From: Nonlabens sp.
GTDB lineage: Bacteria; Bacteroidota; Bacteroidia; Flavobacteriales; Flavobacteriaceae
Length of the DNA: 64,000 nucleotides
Assembly (NCBI GenBank): GCA_020630715.1
Contig: JAHDIQ010000001.1
Location: forward strand, 430,513 to 494,512
Direction: 5' to 3'
Shown here piece after piece: positions 52,454 through 62,400 of the stretch (the stretch's first letter is position 1; every line of letters starts with the position of its first letter). The translations under genes and the position numbers were made by a program. The notes below the pieces were generated by a model that worked only from the letters and a program-made list of their open reading frames with translations, did not search any database and had not been told where the DNA came from.

Positions 52454-53752
52454 TTAGCTTAAACAACTAACAAACTGCTTTAACTTTCCACGATTACTGC
52501 GGTCTAGGGTTTCCATTCTAGTGAAAATCACTACCAGTCCAGGTTCTAGATATTCATCCATGGCCTTTTGCACTTTAGATTTTTGAGAATCATCCATTTC
52601 TTGCGAACTCACATATTGTATTTCAAACAACGCAGGTTCTTTTTGAATAACTATAAACTCTAGAATATTGAGATCTTCACTTATAATTGATTTTGTAACA
52701 TAGTAAAACGTTAATCCTGGTACTACTTTACCGCTAGGTAGCCTTGCAATATCACTAGTACGACCTTGTAGATTACTTAATATTCTTGTACCGTTTTCTA
52801 GTGTTTTTAAACTTCCTAGATCACCTATTTCATAACGTATCATAGGATGCGCTAGATTATATAAATCTGTTACGAGTATGCGACCTATGGTTCCATCAGG
52901 AACTGATATGTTATGATCATCTACTACTTCTACAAATAGGTTTTCTTGATTAATCACAAATTCTCCTTGTGGATTTTCCATAGCGATGAGTCCTACTTCA
53001 CTTGCGCCATATTCATTTGCTACTGGAATTCCTAACCATTTTTCCAGTAAAGCACGATCATCTGGAAAAAGCATTTCACTAGTTACGATACATAGTTTTA
53101 AGCTAGGGCAAATTTGCTTTAGGACTTGATTTGTTTTTCTGCAATATGTTGCTAATAGTACAATGCTACTGGTGTACCCATTGATGTAATGGTATTCGCT
53201 TTCGCGAAAGCGAGATACATAACGCTCCAGCACTTCATCATTTAAATTGAAAATAGGAAAGCGTTTACGATTACTCAAAAAATCTTTTAACAGCTCTGCA
53301 TATTTCCCTTTACCACTTAATGGGATACCATAAAACCGCGCTTGTAAAGAGTCGTTAAGACTTATCCCATGCTGATGATATGCATTGTGAAAAGACGCCC
53401 AAGCCAGTGCATGTGCATATTTATCTTTTGCATAAGTAAATGGATGACCACTGGAACCGCTTGTTTTTCCTTTAAAAATGGATTTTATAGCAAAACCATC
53501 ACTTAGTCGTGACGGCAGCGGTTGCTGTAAATCACGTTTAGTAAGCACTGGTATTTCTTCCCAAATCGCACTAGGCTCACTCACTATGGATTTATAAAAC
53601 TGATTATGGTTAAGATGATGGTTTAAAATAGCAGTCTTTTGCTTTTCTAATGAGGAAGCATCACTATTTAGCAAATTTGCGTATTGCTTTTTTGCGTCCT
53701 CTATAGGAAAACCTTTGAATTTTAATATGTTGTCAAAAAGTTGTAGTGGCAT
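52454..53752 (-). CDS. PaaK/CapK-like adenylate-forming enzyme
   Basis: A protein of about 432 residues related to phenylacetate-CoA ligase, often found beside capsule and exopolysaccharide loci as CapK-like proteins. Visible motifs are KGKTSGSSGHPFTY (AMP-binding loop), NEYGASEVGLIAME and RYEIGDLG. The frame extends nine codons further from a TTG; the ATG at 53752 is chosen. The substrate is unknown. The palindrome is read as FRES at about residue 182. Confidence 0.8.
   Translation of the reverse strand: MPLQLFDNILKFKGFPIEDAKKQYANLLNSDASSLEKQKTAILNHHLNHNQFYKSIVSEPSAIWEEIPVLTKRDLQQPLPSRLSDGFAIKSIFKGKTSGSSGHPFTYAKDKYAHALAWASFHNAYHQHGISLNDSLQARFYGIPLSGKGKYAELLKDFLSNRKRFPIFNLNDEVLERYVSRFRESEYHYINGYTSSIVLLATYCRKTNQVLKQICPSLKLCIVTSEMLFPDDRALLEKWLGIPVANEYGASEVGLIAMENPQGEFVINQENLFVEVVDDHNISVPDGTIGRILVTDLYNLAHPMIRYEIGDLGSLKTLENGTRILSNLQGRTSDIARLPSGKVVPGLTFYYVTKSIISEDLNILEFIVIQKEPALFEIQYVSSQEMDDSQKSKVQKAMDEYLEPGLVVIFTRMETLDRSNRGKLKQFVSCLS
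53198..53211. repeat. Iterated palindrome, copy 13 (in PaaK/CapK-like gene)
   Basis: Exact core, read on the minus strand in the third frame as FRES (within RFRESEYHY). Confidence 0.95.
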
Positions 53753-53788
53753 TTTAAATATGCAAGCAATATTGAGCAAGGTAAAACT

Positions 53789-53796
53789 TATTTTTG
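53789..53796 (+). promoter_or_regulatory. -7 box of purD (TATTTTTG)
   Basis: Perfect TAnnTTTG match 19 bases before the purD ATG. Confidence 0.55.
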
Positions 53797-53815
53797 CATC
53801 AAATACATTCTAACT

Positions 53816-55087
53816 ATGAACGTTTTAATTCTAGGATCTGGTGGACGCGAGCATGCATTTGCTCATTCCATTGTAAAAAGCTCTTTATTATCAAAGCTAT
53901 ATGTGGCACCAGGTAATGCTGGTACAGCTCTAATGGCAACTAATGTTGATTTAAGCGTGACAGATTTTGACGCGATTAAGGCTTTTGTTTTAGAACATGA
54001 GATCACTATGGTAGTCGTAGGTCCAGAAGCACCATTAGTAGCTGGAATCTATGATTATTTTCAGGCAGATGATAGCTTGAAACATGTTAATGTGATAGGT
54101 CCATCTAAAAACGCTGCGATGTTAGAAGGTTCTAAGGAATTTGCCAAAGAATTTATGCAACGCAATAAGGTTCCTACTGCGGCTTATGAAAGCTTCACGG
54201 CTGCATCGGTAGATCAGGGAAAAGCCTTTATCGATACCTTAAAAGCACCATTTGTTCTTAAAGCAGATGGTCTAGCTGGTGGAAAAGGCGTGCTAATCAT
54301 TAACGATGCAACTGAGGCAAAGAACGCATTAGAAGAAATGTTAGTCGGTGGAAAATTTGGTGAGGCTTCTAATAAAGTAGTGATAGAAGAATTTCTAGAT
54401 GGTATTGAAATGAGTGTTTTTGTGATGACAGATGGCGATTCTTATAAAATCATGCCTACTGCCAAGGATTATAAACGAATAGGTGAAGGTGATACAGGTC
54501 TCAACACTGGTGGAATGGGTGCCGTTTCTCCGGTACCATTTGCAGATGATACACTGATGCAAAAAATTGAACAACAAGTAGTGATCCCAACGATAAATGG
54601 CTTACAATCAGAACAACTAGATTATAAAGGCTTTGTTTTTATAGGCCTTATGATTGTGAATAACGAACCTTTTGTCATTGAGTATAACGTGCGCATGGGC
54701 GATCCAGAGACTGAGGTAGTACTACCGCGTATTTCTAGCGATTTATTGTCTCATTTAAACGCTTTTGCAAAAGCAGCATTACATAAAGAGCAATTTCAAA
54801 TCGACCCTAGAAGTGCGACTACCGTAATGTGTGTTGCTGGTGGATATCCAGAAGCTTATGATAAAGGAATGAGAATAAACGGATTAGATCAAGTGGAAAA
54901 TAGTATCGTTTTTCACGCGGGAACTAAGAAACATAATGGTGAGGTAGTAACTAATGGTGGACGCGTTATGGCGATTACTAGTTACGGTGATGATTTCAAA
55001 CATGCACTAAAAAAATCCTATGAAAACATCAGTAAACTGAGTTTTGATAGGATGTATTATAGAAGTGATATAGGTTTTGACCTATAG
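53816..55087 (+). CDS. purD: Phosphoribosylamine-glycine ligase
   Basis: Second step of purine synthesis, joining phosphoribosylamine and glycine with ATP. The 423-residue ATP-grasp enzyme has NVLILGSGGREHAFAHSI, VVVGPEAPLVAGI, FVLKADGLAGGKGVLI, and FVIEYNVRMGDPETEVVLPR. Length is normal. A symmetric variant of the palindrome encodes AFAKA (residues 316-320). Confidence 0.97.
   Translation: MNVLILGSGGREHAFAHSIVKSSLLSKLYVAPGNAGTALMATNVDLSVTDFDAIKAFVLEHEITMVVVGPEAPLVAGIYDYFQADDSLKHVNVIGPSKNAAMLEGSKEFAKEFMQRNKVPTAAYESFTAASVDQGKAFIDTLKAPFVLKADGLAGGKGVLIINDATEAKNALEEMLVGGKFGEASNKVVIEEFLDGIEMSVFVMTDGDSYKIMPTAKDYKRIGEGDTGLNTGGMGAVSPVPFADDTLMQKIEQQVVIPTINGLQSEQLDYKGFVFIGLMIVNNEPFVIEYNVRMGDPETEVVLPRISSDLLSHLNAFAKAALHKEQFQIDPRSATTVMCVAGGYPEAYDKGMRINGLDQVENSIVFHAGTKKHNGEVVTNGGRVMAITSYGDDFKHALKKSYENISKLSFDRMYYRSDIGFDL
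54761..54774. repeat. Iterated palindrome, symmetric variant (in purD)
   Basis: GCTTTTGCAAAAGC, identical to the variant in rfbB, still perfectly palindromic, read as AFAKA. Confidence 0.75.
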
Positions 55088-55097
55088 CACGTAATTG

Positions 55098-55337
55098 CTA
55101 TTCTTGATTTTTACCTAAAAAAGAATGAGCGGTTTGAGATTTATCTTCTTCACCGTTTGCATCAAAAATGCGTAATTTATTCATCCAGTAACCTAAAGCC
55201 ACACATAAAATTAAAATTGCAAGCCAGCTGATACTATTAGCTAACCACCAGTTTTCTAGTTCTAACTCGCTTAACATTTTAAATGGCGATAATAATGCTC
55301 CAAATAAATCTGCGATACCTTCAAATACTTCTTTCAT
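55098..55337 (-). CDS. Small conserved membrane protein, DUF6341-like
   Basis: A 79-residue protein with one or two hydrophobic segments (about 27-50) and a charged tail. The pattern FEGIADLFGALLSPFKMLSELELENWWLANSISW is one I associate with a flavobacterial family (DUF6341 by memory) found next to purD and DUF6427-type genes, as here. Function unknown. A TATTTTTG box lies 25-32 bases upstream. Confidence 0.6.
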   Translation of the reverse strand: MKEVFEGIADLFGALLSPFKMLSELELENWWLANSISWLAILILCVALGYWMNKLRIFDANGEEDKSQTAHSFLGKNQE

Positions 55338-55361
55338 TACTGTAAATTGCTAGTTAAAGTG

Positions 55362-55369
55362 CAAAAATA
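55362..55369 (-). promoter_or_regulatory. -7 box of DUF6341-like gene (TATTTTTG)
   Basis: Perfect TAnnTTTG match on the minus strand, in the 46-base divergent gap. Confidence 0.5.
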
Positions 55370-55383
55370 GTCAAAAATCGTTT

Positions 55384-56295
55384 ATGCTATCTACTTTTTT
55401 TAGTACTTCTAAGCCTATCCATTATTTAGTAATTGCCTTAATCGTAATACTAAGTTTAACGGCTTTGATTTTTTTGAATCCAGCTACAGATTGGACTTTT
55501 TACTTTTTGATAATTCCAGTGATTTTTGCCTTAGGATTAGGTCAGTTTATTGTTTTTAAGAATGAGCTTACTAATTCTAACACCTATGCAGTGTTTTTAT
55601 TTGCATTATTTTTACTAATCGCATTAAGCTTTGAAATTCACTGGAAATCTCTAGCCACACTAGTGCTGGTACTTCTAGCTTTAAGACGTTTACTAAGTTT
55701 AAGAACTGGTAAAGACTACATTAAAAAGATATTTGACGCATCATTCTGGATTACTATTTCTTGCTTAATAGAAAGCTGTTCTTCTTTATTCTTCATTACG
55801 ATTTATGTCTCTATTTTCCTGTTTGCGAGACATCAGTTTAGGTACTGGTTTGTTCCTATCATTGCATCGCTTAGTGTCATTATCATCGCGTTTACACTAG
55901 ATCAGTTTGTAAGCTGGAATTTATTTCAATACATTAAGGATGGCTGGCAATTAGACTTTTTATGGAATTATGACGCGATTGAATTATCAATGTTTCCTGT
56001 TATTTGTATTGCGGTGATGACCGCTATTGCAATCGTAATCTACTTTGTTCAATTTACGAGATTACAAAAAAGTGAACGACCTAGACAAATTGTCTTGATC
56101 ATAACAGCAGTAACTATAGGTACTTTGTTCTTTATTTCATTTGAAACTTTTCTTAAACATGGCGTCTTATGGATAGCATTGATTCCTGCTATTTTTATGG
56201 CGCGACTAGTTCAAAAAATATCATCGCAACTCTGGAAAGAATTGATGTTGTGGTTTCCTGTAATTCTATTAGTCATAACCTTCATGATTAGTTAA
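55384..56295 (+). CDS. Multi-pass membrane protein, DUF6427-like
   Basis: A 303-residue inner-membrane protein with about eight to nine helices. It starts MLSTFFSTSKPIHYLVIA and contains SLRTGKDYIKKIFDASFWI, features I recall from the flavobacterial DUF6427 family. The function is unknown. Divergent from the DUF6341-like gene with a short shared promoter region. Confidence 0.65.
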   Translation: MLSTFFSTSKPIHYLVIALIVILSLTALIFLNPATDWTFYFLIIPVIFALGLGQFIVFKNELTNSNTYAVFLFALFLLIALSFEIHWKSLATLVLVLLALRRLLSLRTGKDYIKKIFDASFWITISCLIESCSSLFFITIYVSIFLFARHQFRYWFVPIIASLSVIIIAFTLDQFVSWNLFQYIKDGWQLDFLWNYDAIELSMFPVICIAVMTAIAIVIYFVQFTRLQKSERPRQIVLIITAVTIGTLFFISFETFLKHGVLWIALIPAIFMARLVQKISSQLWKELMLWFPVILLVITFMIS

Positions 56296-56322
56296 AACAG
56301 CCCAAATATCTTCTGGCTAGCG

Positions 56323-56330
56323 TATATTTG
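56323..56330 (+). promoter_or_regulatory. -7 box (TATATTTG)
   Basis: Perfect TAnnTTTG match 20 bases before the DUF4254 gene. Confidence 0.6.
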
Positions 56331-56350
56331 TAACGTTAAAATATGCACCT

Positions 56351-56959
56351 ATGTTTTCAGAAAAAGCAAACGCCATTTTTCAAGACGTTATTGAAACGTA
56401 TAAGAAATTAAATACTGTAGATCAGCCATTTACTAATAAATATGATAGAAATACGCACTTAATTGAGCATCTACTATATCGTAAGAGCTGGATTGATACC
56501 GTACAATGGGCTTATGAAGACATTATTAGAGATCCGCAGATTGATCCGGTTGCAGCACTTACCTTGAAACGTAAAATTGATGCTTCTAATCAGGATCGTA
56601 CAGATACCGTAGAATATGTAGATGGTTATTTTCTTGATAAATATAAGGATGTAACCATTAAAGATGATGCTACGATAAATACAGAAAGTCCAGCATGGGC
56701 AGTAGATCGTTTATCGATTCTAGCATTAAAAATCTATCACATGAATGTAGAGGCAACGCGCACAGATGCTAGCCCAGAACATATCAGCGCTTGTAAAAAG
56801 AAGCTAGATGTATTGTTAGAACAACGTGTAGATTTATCTACTGCGTTAGACCAATTATTAGATGATATCGCACATGGTCGTAAGTATATGAAGGTGTACA
56901 AACAAATGAAAATGTACAATGACGACGAGCTTAATCCAGTATTGAGAGCACGTAAATAA
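56351..56959 (+). CDS. DUF4254 domain protein
   Basis: A 202-residue soluble, helical protein with NTHLIEHLLYRKSWIDTVQWAYED and IDASNQDRTDTVEYVD, matching DUF4254. Members are commonly next to heptosyltransferase-like genes, as here (4-base gap to the GT9 gene), which suggests a link with lipopolysaccharide core synthesis. The exact function is unknown. Confidence 0.8.
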   Translation: MFSEKANAIFQDVIETYKKLNTVDQPFTNKYDRNTHLIEHLLYRKSWIDTVQWAYEDIIRDPQIDPVAALTLKRKIDASNQDRTDTVEYVDGYFLDKYKDVTIKDDATINTESPAWAVDRLSILALKIYHMNVEATRTDASPEHISACKKKLDVLLEQRVDLSTALDQLLDDIAHGRKYMKVYKQMKMYNDDELNPVLRARK

Positions 56960-56963
56960 TACC

Positions 56964-57992
56964 ATGAATTTACCACAACGCATACTCGTCATAAGGCTTA
57001 GCGCTATGGGTGACGTAGCGATGTGTGTTCCAGTTTTTCTAGCATTACATAAAAAATATCTTAGTGTTGAGGTGATTATGCTTTCGCGAAAGCGGTTCAA
57101 ATCCATCCTACAGCCACTACCTAACGTCCACTTTATAGAAGCTCAGGTAGATGATGTGCACAAAGGCGTATTAGGATTGTGGAAATTATCTAAAGCGCTC
57201 AAATCTCAACACATTGATGCCGTAGCAGATTTACATGACGTATTGCGCAGTAGGATCTTGCGTACGTTTTTAAGTAAATCACTCACTGCGGTAATTAATA
57301 AAGGCAGATCAGATAAAAAAAAGTTAGTGCGTGACGCCACTTTTTTCAAACCCTTAAAACACACTACTCAACGCTATGCAGATGTATTCCGTGAACTGGG
57401 ATTTGAAATTGACTTAGCTAATGATTTTCTTCAAAAAAGAACTGTTTCTAATCAAATTCATGAAAAAATAGGTAAAAACACCTCAAAATGGATCGGTTTT
57501 GCACCATTTGCTGCACATCGTACCAAGGCTTTGGGAATTGAAAAAGCAACAGAGATCGCACAAGAAATCATGAGGTTAGAAAATGTACAGGTATTGCTTT
57601 TTGGAGGTGGAAAAAAAGAAATCCAACTACTAGATCAAATCGCCCAAAAAACAGGCGCGATCAATCTAGCAGGTCAATTTAATTTTGATGAAGAATTAGA
57701 TTTGATATCAAATTTAGATGCGATGATTGCTATGGATAGTGGTAATGGACATCTAGCAGCCATGTATGGAATACCTGTAGTCACACTATGGGGAAATACA
57801 CATCCTTATGCCGGTTTTGCACCGTATGCTCAACCTATAGAAAACCAAATCACCGTAGATAGAACCGCTTATCCTTTAGTGCCTACATCGATTTTTGGAA
57901 AAACTATCTTAGATGGTTATGAGGACATCACTGATTATATTGAAACAAGAACGGTTATTAATAGATTAAAGGGTTTGATATCAGTGGTTTAA
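56964..57992 (+). CDS. Glycosyltransferase family 9 (heptosyltransferase-like)
   Basis: A 342-residue GT-B enzyme of the ADP-heptose:LPS heptosyltransferase family. Visible motifs are RILVIRLSAMGDVAMCVPVFLAL at the N-terminus and AMDSGNGHLAAMYGIPVVTLWGNTHPY in the donor domain. It probably adds a heptose or related sugar to the lipopolysaccharide core. The palindrome is read as LSRK at residues 40-43. Confidence 0.9.
   Translation: MNLPQRILVIRLSAMGDVAMCVPVFLALHKKYLSVEVIMLSRKRFKSILQPLPNVHFIEAQVDDVHKGVLGLWKLSKALKSQHIDAVADLHDVLRSRILRTFLSKSLTAVINKGRSDKKKLVRDATFFKPLKHTTQRYADVFRELGFEIDLANDFLQKRTVSNQIHEKIGKNTSKWIGFAPFAAHRTKALGIEKATEIAQEIMRLENVQVLLFGGGKKEIQLLDQIAQKTGAINLAGQFNFDEELDLISNLDAMIAMDSGNGHLAAMYGIPVVTLWGNTHPYAGFAPYAQPIENQITVDRTAYPLVPTSIFGKTILDGYEDITDYIETRTVINRLKGLISVV
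57080..57093. repeat. Iterated palindrome, copy 14 (in GT9 gene)
   Basis: Exact core, read in the second frame as LSRK within MLSRKRFK. Confidence 0.95.
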
Positions 57993-58003
57993 TGGTATAA
58001 GAA

Positions 58004-58303
58004 TTAACTCTTATACTCATACTCACGCTCTACTTTACAAATTCTAACCTTATACCATTCATACCATTGTTCTTTACCTAATTGTTGTGCTAATTGATGA
58101 TCTATTTGTTCTTTCCACATGGAGATGGCTTCAAGTGATTCCCAATAAGAAACTGTAATTCCTATTTTTTCTCTAGCACTTTCATGACCCATATATCCTG
58201 ATTGTAGTTGTGCTAAATTTGTCATACTTCTTGCCATATGATCATAAGCAGGATCGTCGACTTTTTTCACAGAAGTGAATATAACTGCATAGTAAGGTTT
58301 CAT
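58004..58303 (-). CDS. Antibiotic biosynthesis monooxygenase (ABM) family protein
   Basis: A 99-residue protein with the dimeric alpha-beta barrel pattern of ABM proteins: YYAVIFTSVKKVDDPAYDHMARSM, QSGYMGHESARE, ITVSYWESLEAISMWK and a C-terminal EQWYEWYKVRICKVERE. Members act on small aromatic or other molecules, but many have no known substrate. It is coupled to the upstream lipoprotein gene by a one-base stop/start overlap. Confidence 0.85.
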   Translation of the reverse strand: MKPYYAVIFTSVKKVDDPAYDHMARSMTNLAQLQSGYMGHESAREKIGITVSYWESLEAISMWKEQIDHQLAQQLGKEQWYEWYKVRICKVEREYEYKS

Positions 58304-59400
58304 TAATTATTCACTCCAGTAACATTTAATCCTTTAACTGCAAATGTAATGTCTGATTTTCTAGTGTTAGAATATAAATCTAATCCAACAATTACTGCAT
58401 CATCTATGGAAAAATTGTTTGGAGGATTGTTAAGGTGTAACAATAATAAAGATTTTAGATCAAAATTAATATTTATGAAATCTGGATTTGATTTTACTCC
58501 ATTAGAATCAATTTGAAGATTATCATCTAGATTATCTAGATTTAATTCAGAAGCAACAATTTCTACTTTTTCTCGCGTATAACCTGAAGGCGCAATTGAG
58601 GAAGTTTTAGCATAATAACCATCTCCAATTACACCAAAATAATCTGTATTAGATAAATTACTGATCAAAATTCCTAGTAGATCTGATTTTGCGATGCTGC
58701 GATCATTATTCAAGTATACTACTCTAAAATCAACTCTAATTAGATTATTTACTTCATTATTTGAATTAACCCTATAGGTATTAAGTTTAATGTCTGCGTC
58801 AAATTTAATCTCATCAAAATCATGAATTTGATATTCCTCTTTAAAACTCCATTGACCTATTTCTCCTTCTGTTGTATAGTGGTTTAGAACTAACCCAACT
58901 TCTCTATTAATAGCTGAAAGCCCTAATGAGTTGTTTTTGAAAGTCCAAACTGGGTGATTGTAAGTTAATCCATCAAACCACATATCAAAACCTGGATATT
59001 GTCCATATAATGTTGGGCAATAACGGAAAGAAGTCCATAACATGGAATGAGCGCTGTTATCTAGTGAAGTAAATGAGTAGTTGGTCGAATAATCAAAGTA
59101 AGTATGATTTCGACTTTTAACTTTATTAAGTAAGTGATTTTCGGACAAATTACTAATAGAGTTAAAATAATTATCATCATAAGTATAATTCTTCAAGCAT
59201 CGATAGTTTGAAATCAGATCCATATTGTTGTAGTAAACAAAAGCTTTTTTTTCCAAATGAGGATTCCATAACATATTTGTAATAATTGGGGCGTTTTTAA
59301 AATACAAATTGTTATCTATGATGTTTTCTTCTATTGATTCAGAGCAGCTGAAAAGGAATTTTAAGGTAATAACTAAAAATATAATTTTCTTATTTTTCAT
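58303..59400 (-). CDS. Hypothetical lipoprotein
   Basis: A 365-residue protein with a lipoprotein signal peptide (LKFLFSCSE, Cys about 19), so probably anchored to the outer membrane. It is rich in Asn, Tyr and Asp, with many short beta-prone segments, and the coding sequence is clearly more AT-rich than its neighbours. I do not recognise a family. It lies between the alpha-2-macroglobulin and ABM genes on the same strand. Confidence 0.7.
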   Translation of the reverse strand: MKNKKIIFLVITLKFLFSCSESIEENIIDNNLYFKNAPIITNMLWNPHLEKKAFVYYNNMDLISNYRCLKNYTYDDNYFNSISNLSENHLLNKVKSRNHTYFDYSTNYSFTSLDNSAHSMLWTSFRYCPTLYGQYPGFDMWFDGLTYNHPVWTFKNNSLGLSAINREVGLVLNHYTTEGEIGQWSFKEEYQIHDFDEIKFDADIKLNTYRVNSNNEVNNLIRVDFRVVYLNNDRSIAKSDLLGILISNLSNTDYFGVIGDGYYAKTSSIAPSGYTREKVEIVASELNLDNLDDNLQIDSNGVKSNPDFININFDLKSLLLLHLNNPPNNFSIDDAVIVGLDLYSNTRKSDITFAVKGLNVTGVNN

Positions 59401-59420
59401 AATATCATTTTTTATGTTCT

Positions 59421-62400
59421 TTACTGTTTCACTTCAATCCATTGTCCTTTATTACGTACTACATACTCATTATCATACATCGCTTCACATTGCACGCCAG
59501 GCAGGTAGTAATTACCTAAATAACTAGCATTCATAACGGTTTTAAAAGTGATACTTTTTCTAGCACCTAAACTGAAATAGTAATTCACACGATCATCGCG
59601 TATATCAGTGTACTCTGCTTTATTACCAGTTCCTGTATTATCACCATAATCTGTAAATCGCGTGTTTACGATTTCCCATCCAGATGGTAAGATTTGGGTG
59701 AGCGCCACATCATTAACATAACTACCAGTATCATTTGTAATGGTGACACTTGCGATGATCTCTGTTCCTTGAGTGACACTTTTCACATCGATGTTCTTAC
59801 CGCTACGGTCTGTATAACTTACGCTCGCTTTGAGCTTGCTTTGTATCGCTTTTTCTTTACCTACTGGTAATTTACCAGTTGTTGCAGTGGTAATATAAAT
59901 CGCATTATCACCATTGTTTGAAACATTTAAGTTTATGGCATTAGTATCTATAGTAAGATCCCTTGTTGCGATTCCTTTTTCTGTTTTAAGCGATGTGCTC
60001 TTTCCATTTATGGTATAAGAAATGTTGATTCCTTTTCCACCTATATAGTTGATATATTTTGCAATGGCGAGTAGACTATATGCTGTAGATTGTGTGCTAT
60101 AGTAACGCTTAGAATCTAAATTTCTAGCAATATCTTCTATTATGGCACGAGCTTTATCATCTTCTTGTAATAACACCATGGTTTCTAGTGCCATTGCACG
60201 ATTACGATCTACAGATCCATAACTTCTATAATCGTACTTACTAGGTTTGAAATCTATATTAGAATTTCCTAACAGTTCATTTGCGGCCTTTTTCTGTCCT
60301 ACTAATGCATAGGCAGCGGCAAGGCGCAATTTGCTATTATTAGAAAGATTTTTAGTCTCGCGCAATCTGTTCATAGACGATAAATCAGGCGCACCAGCTA
60401 GTGCTAATGTGTATAATCTATAAGCCTGATGTAAGTCATTCCATTGATCTGATCGCCATTCTTTGGCAGCGCGTTTTTGATAAGCGATCCAGTTAGATTT
60501 GAATGAAATAGGCACTTTATAACCCATTTTTTCTGCTTCAATGAGAAAATGACCAGCATAGGTGGTTCCCCAATCGTTTACACTTCCATATCCTGGCCAG
60601 TAAGAGAATCCACCGTTAGAACGCTGATAACCGCCTAATTTTGAAACTGCGGCCTTTATGTTTCGGCTTATTTCAGTTTCTTTTGTGGTGGTTATATCCA
60701 TTACTTTACTCAAATGTAATTGAGGAAAAGCAGCACTAGTAGTTTGCTCCACACATCCATGCGGATAGCGTATTAAATACTCCATTCTACGACCTAAATC
60801 CATAGGTGGTAAACTAGAAAATGTCACACTAGCACTATTAGTTCCTGCATCACCAAAAGGTGTTATTCTTACTACATCTGTGACTCCAGCGGCCAGTTGT
60901 ACTTTATCAGAACTCGTGCTGTATGGATTAGGATTAATGACATCAATCTCTGTACTGTAACTAGCTGTTTCTCCATTACCACTAGCACTTAAGTTAATGG
61001 TTGCAATTCCAGCCTGTGGTTTTACTTTTACATTGAAATAGGCAATTTGATCTCCAGTTTCACTAAAAGAAAGGCTTTGGCTATTCCCATTTAGTAATTC
61101 AAAATAGGGTGATTCTTTTAGTTTCACAGTGACATCACGCACTTTCTTATCCATAGCAAAAATGGTCACTGGTAGTTTTACAGTTTCTCCAGGAGACAGC
61201 TTTCGCGGAAGCGAGGCCAGCATCATCAATGGTTTTTTAACAGGCACTGTTTTTTCTGCATTGCCGTAAGCCTCATTGTTATGATTTCCTGCAACTACCA
61301 TCACGCGTACAGATCCTACATATTGAGGTATATCAATCTTGTGTTTTTTACTTTGTCCAGCCTCTAATTTGAATGGTCCTAGATGGATCACCATAGGTTT
61401 AAAGCGGTTTGCTTTTTTGGCTTTGGCACCTTTTGCATCTTCATCACCACCTATGGCAAATGCGGCGTCTATACGACCACCATAAGCGCCGATTACGTCG
61501 TCATAAATATCCCACGTTTTTACACCTAACGCTTCACGAGCGTAGAACGTATCCCATGGATTAGGTGTTTTAAAGTTAGTTAAGTCCAGCAATCCATCAT
61601 CTACAACCGCTAGTGTATAGGTCATTGCCTGATTGTTCTTTTCATTTACGGTGATGGTCGCACTACTTTGTGGCGCAAGCTCAGTAGGCATTTTAATTTC
61701 TGGTTCCAGATGAGTTGCTTTGTTTTCTACTAGTAAAGGAATGACTCCATACATACGTAGCGGTAGGTCGTTTGCAGTTTGTGCGTGCGGTTGTACATAA
61801 CTTATGTGTACAAATACATTAGGCACGTACAGATTATTTAGCGGTAGGGAAACTTTGGTTTGATCCTTTGTTGTATCTACCCATTGTGCATCTAGTGTTT
61901 CTGTTCCGTTTTCAACGGTTACAAGAGCGCGTCCACCAGCGGCGCTAGGGAACGTGATTTGAGCGGTCTCGCCTACTGTATAGTTATCCTTATCTGCATT
62001 AAAAATAAGCATGGATGCGTTTTCAGGATTTGCTTTGCGGTTGCCACGTCGCCAGTATGGATAATCCATATAGATGATTTTACCAGTGGCGTGACCAGAT
62101 TTAGGATCGCGCACTCTTACAAGATAGCGTCCCCAGTCGTTTTCATTATTAGTGTAAGAGAATGATCCCATACCATTTGAAGATGTTGAAATCGTGGTGC
62201 TATAGACTTCTTCTTTATAACGTTCTGACTCGTATCTAGATAAACTACCTGAACTAGATTGCCACCACCAGCGCCATCTTACTTTATATACTTTTACTTC
62301 TAGGTTTTCAACTTTTTTAGGCGAACCGGATTGATCTAGCGATACCACGTTAAAATTGTGTTTTTTACCAGATTCTAACCAGCCGTAACCTTGATCACCT

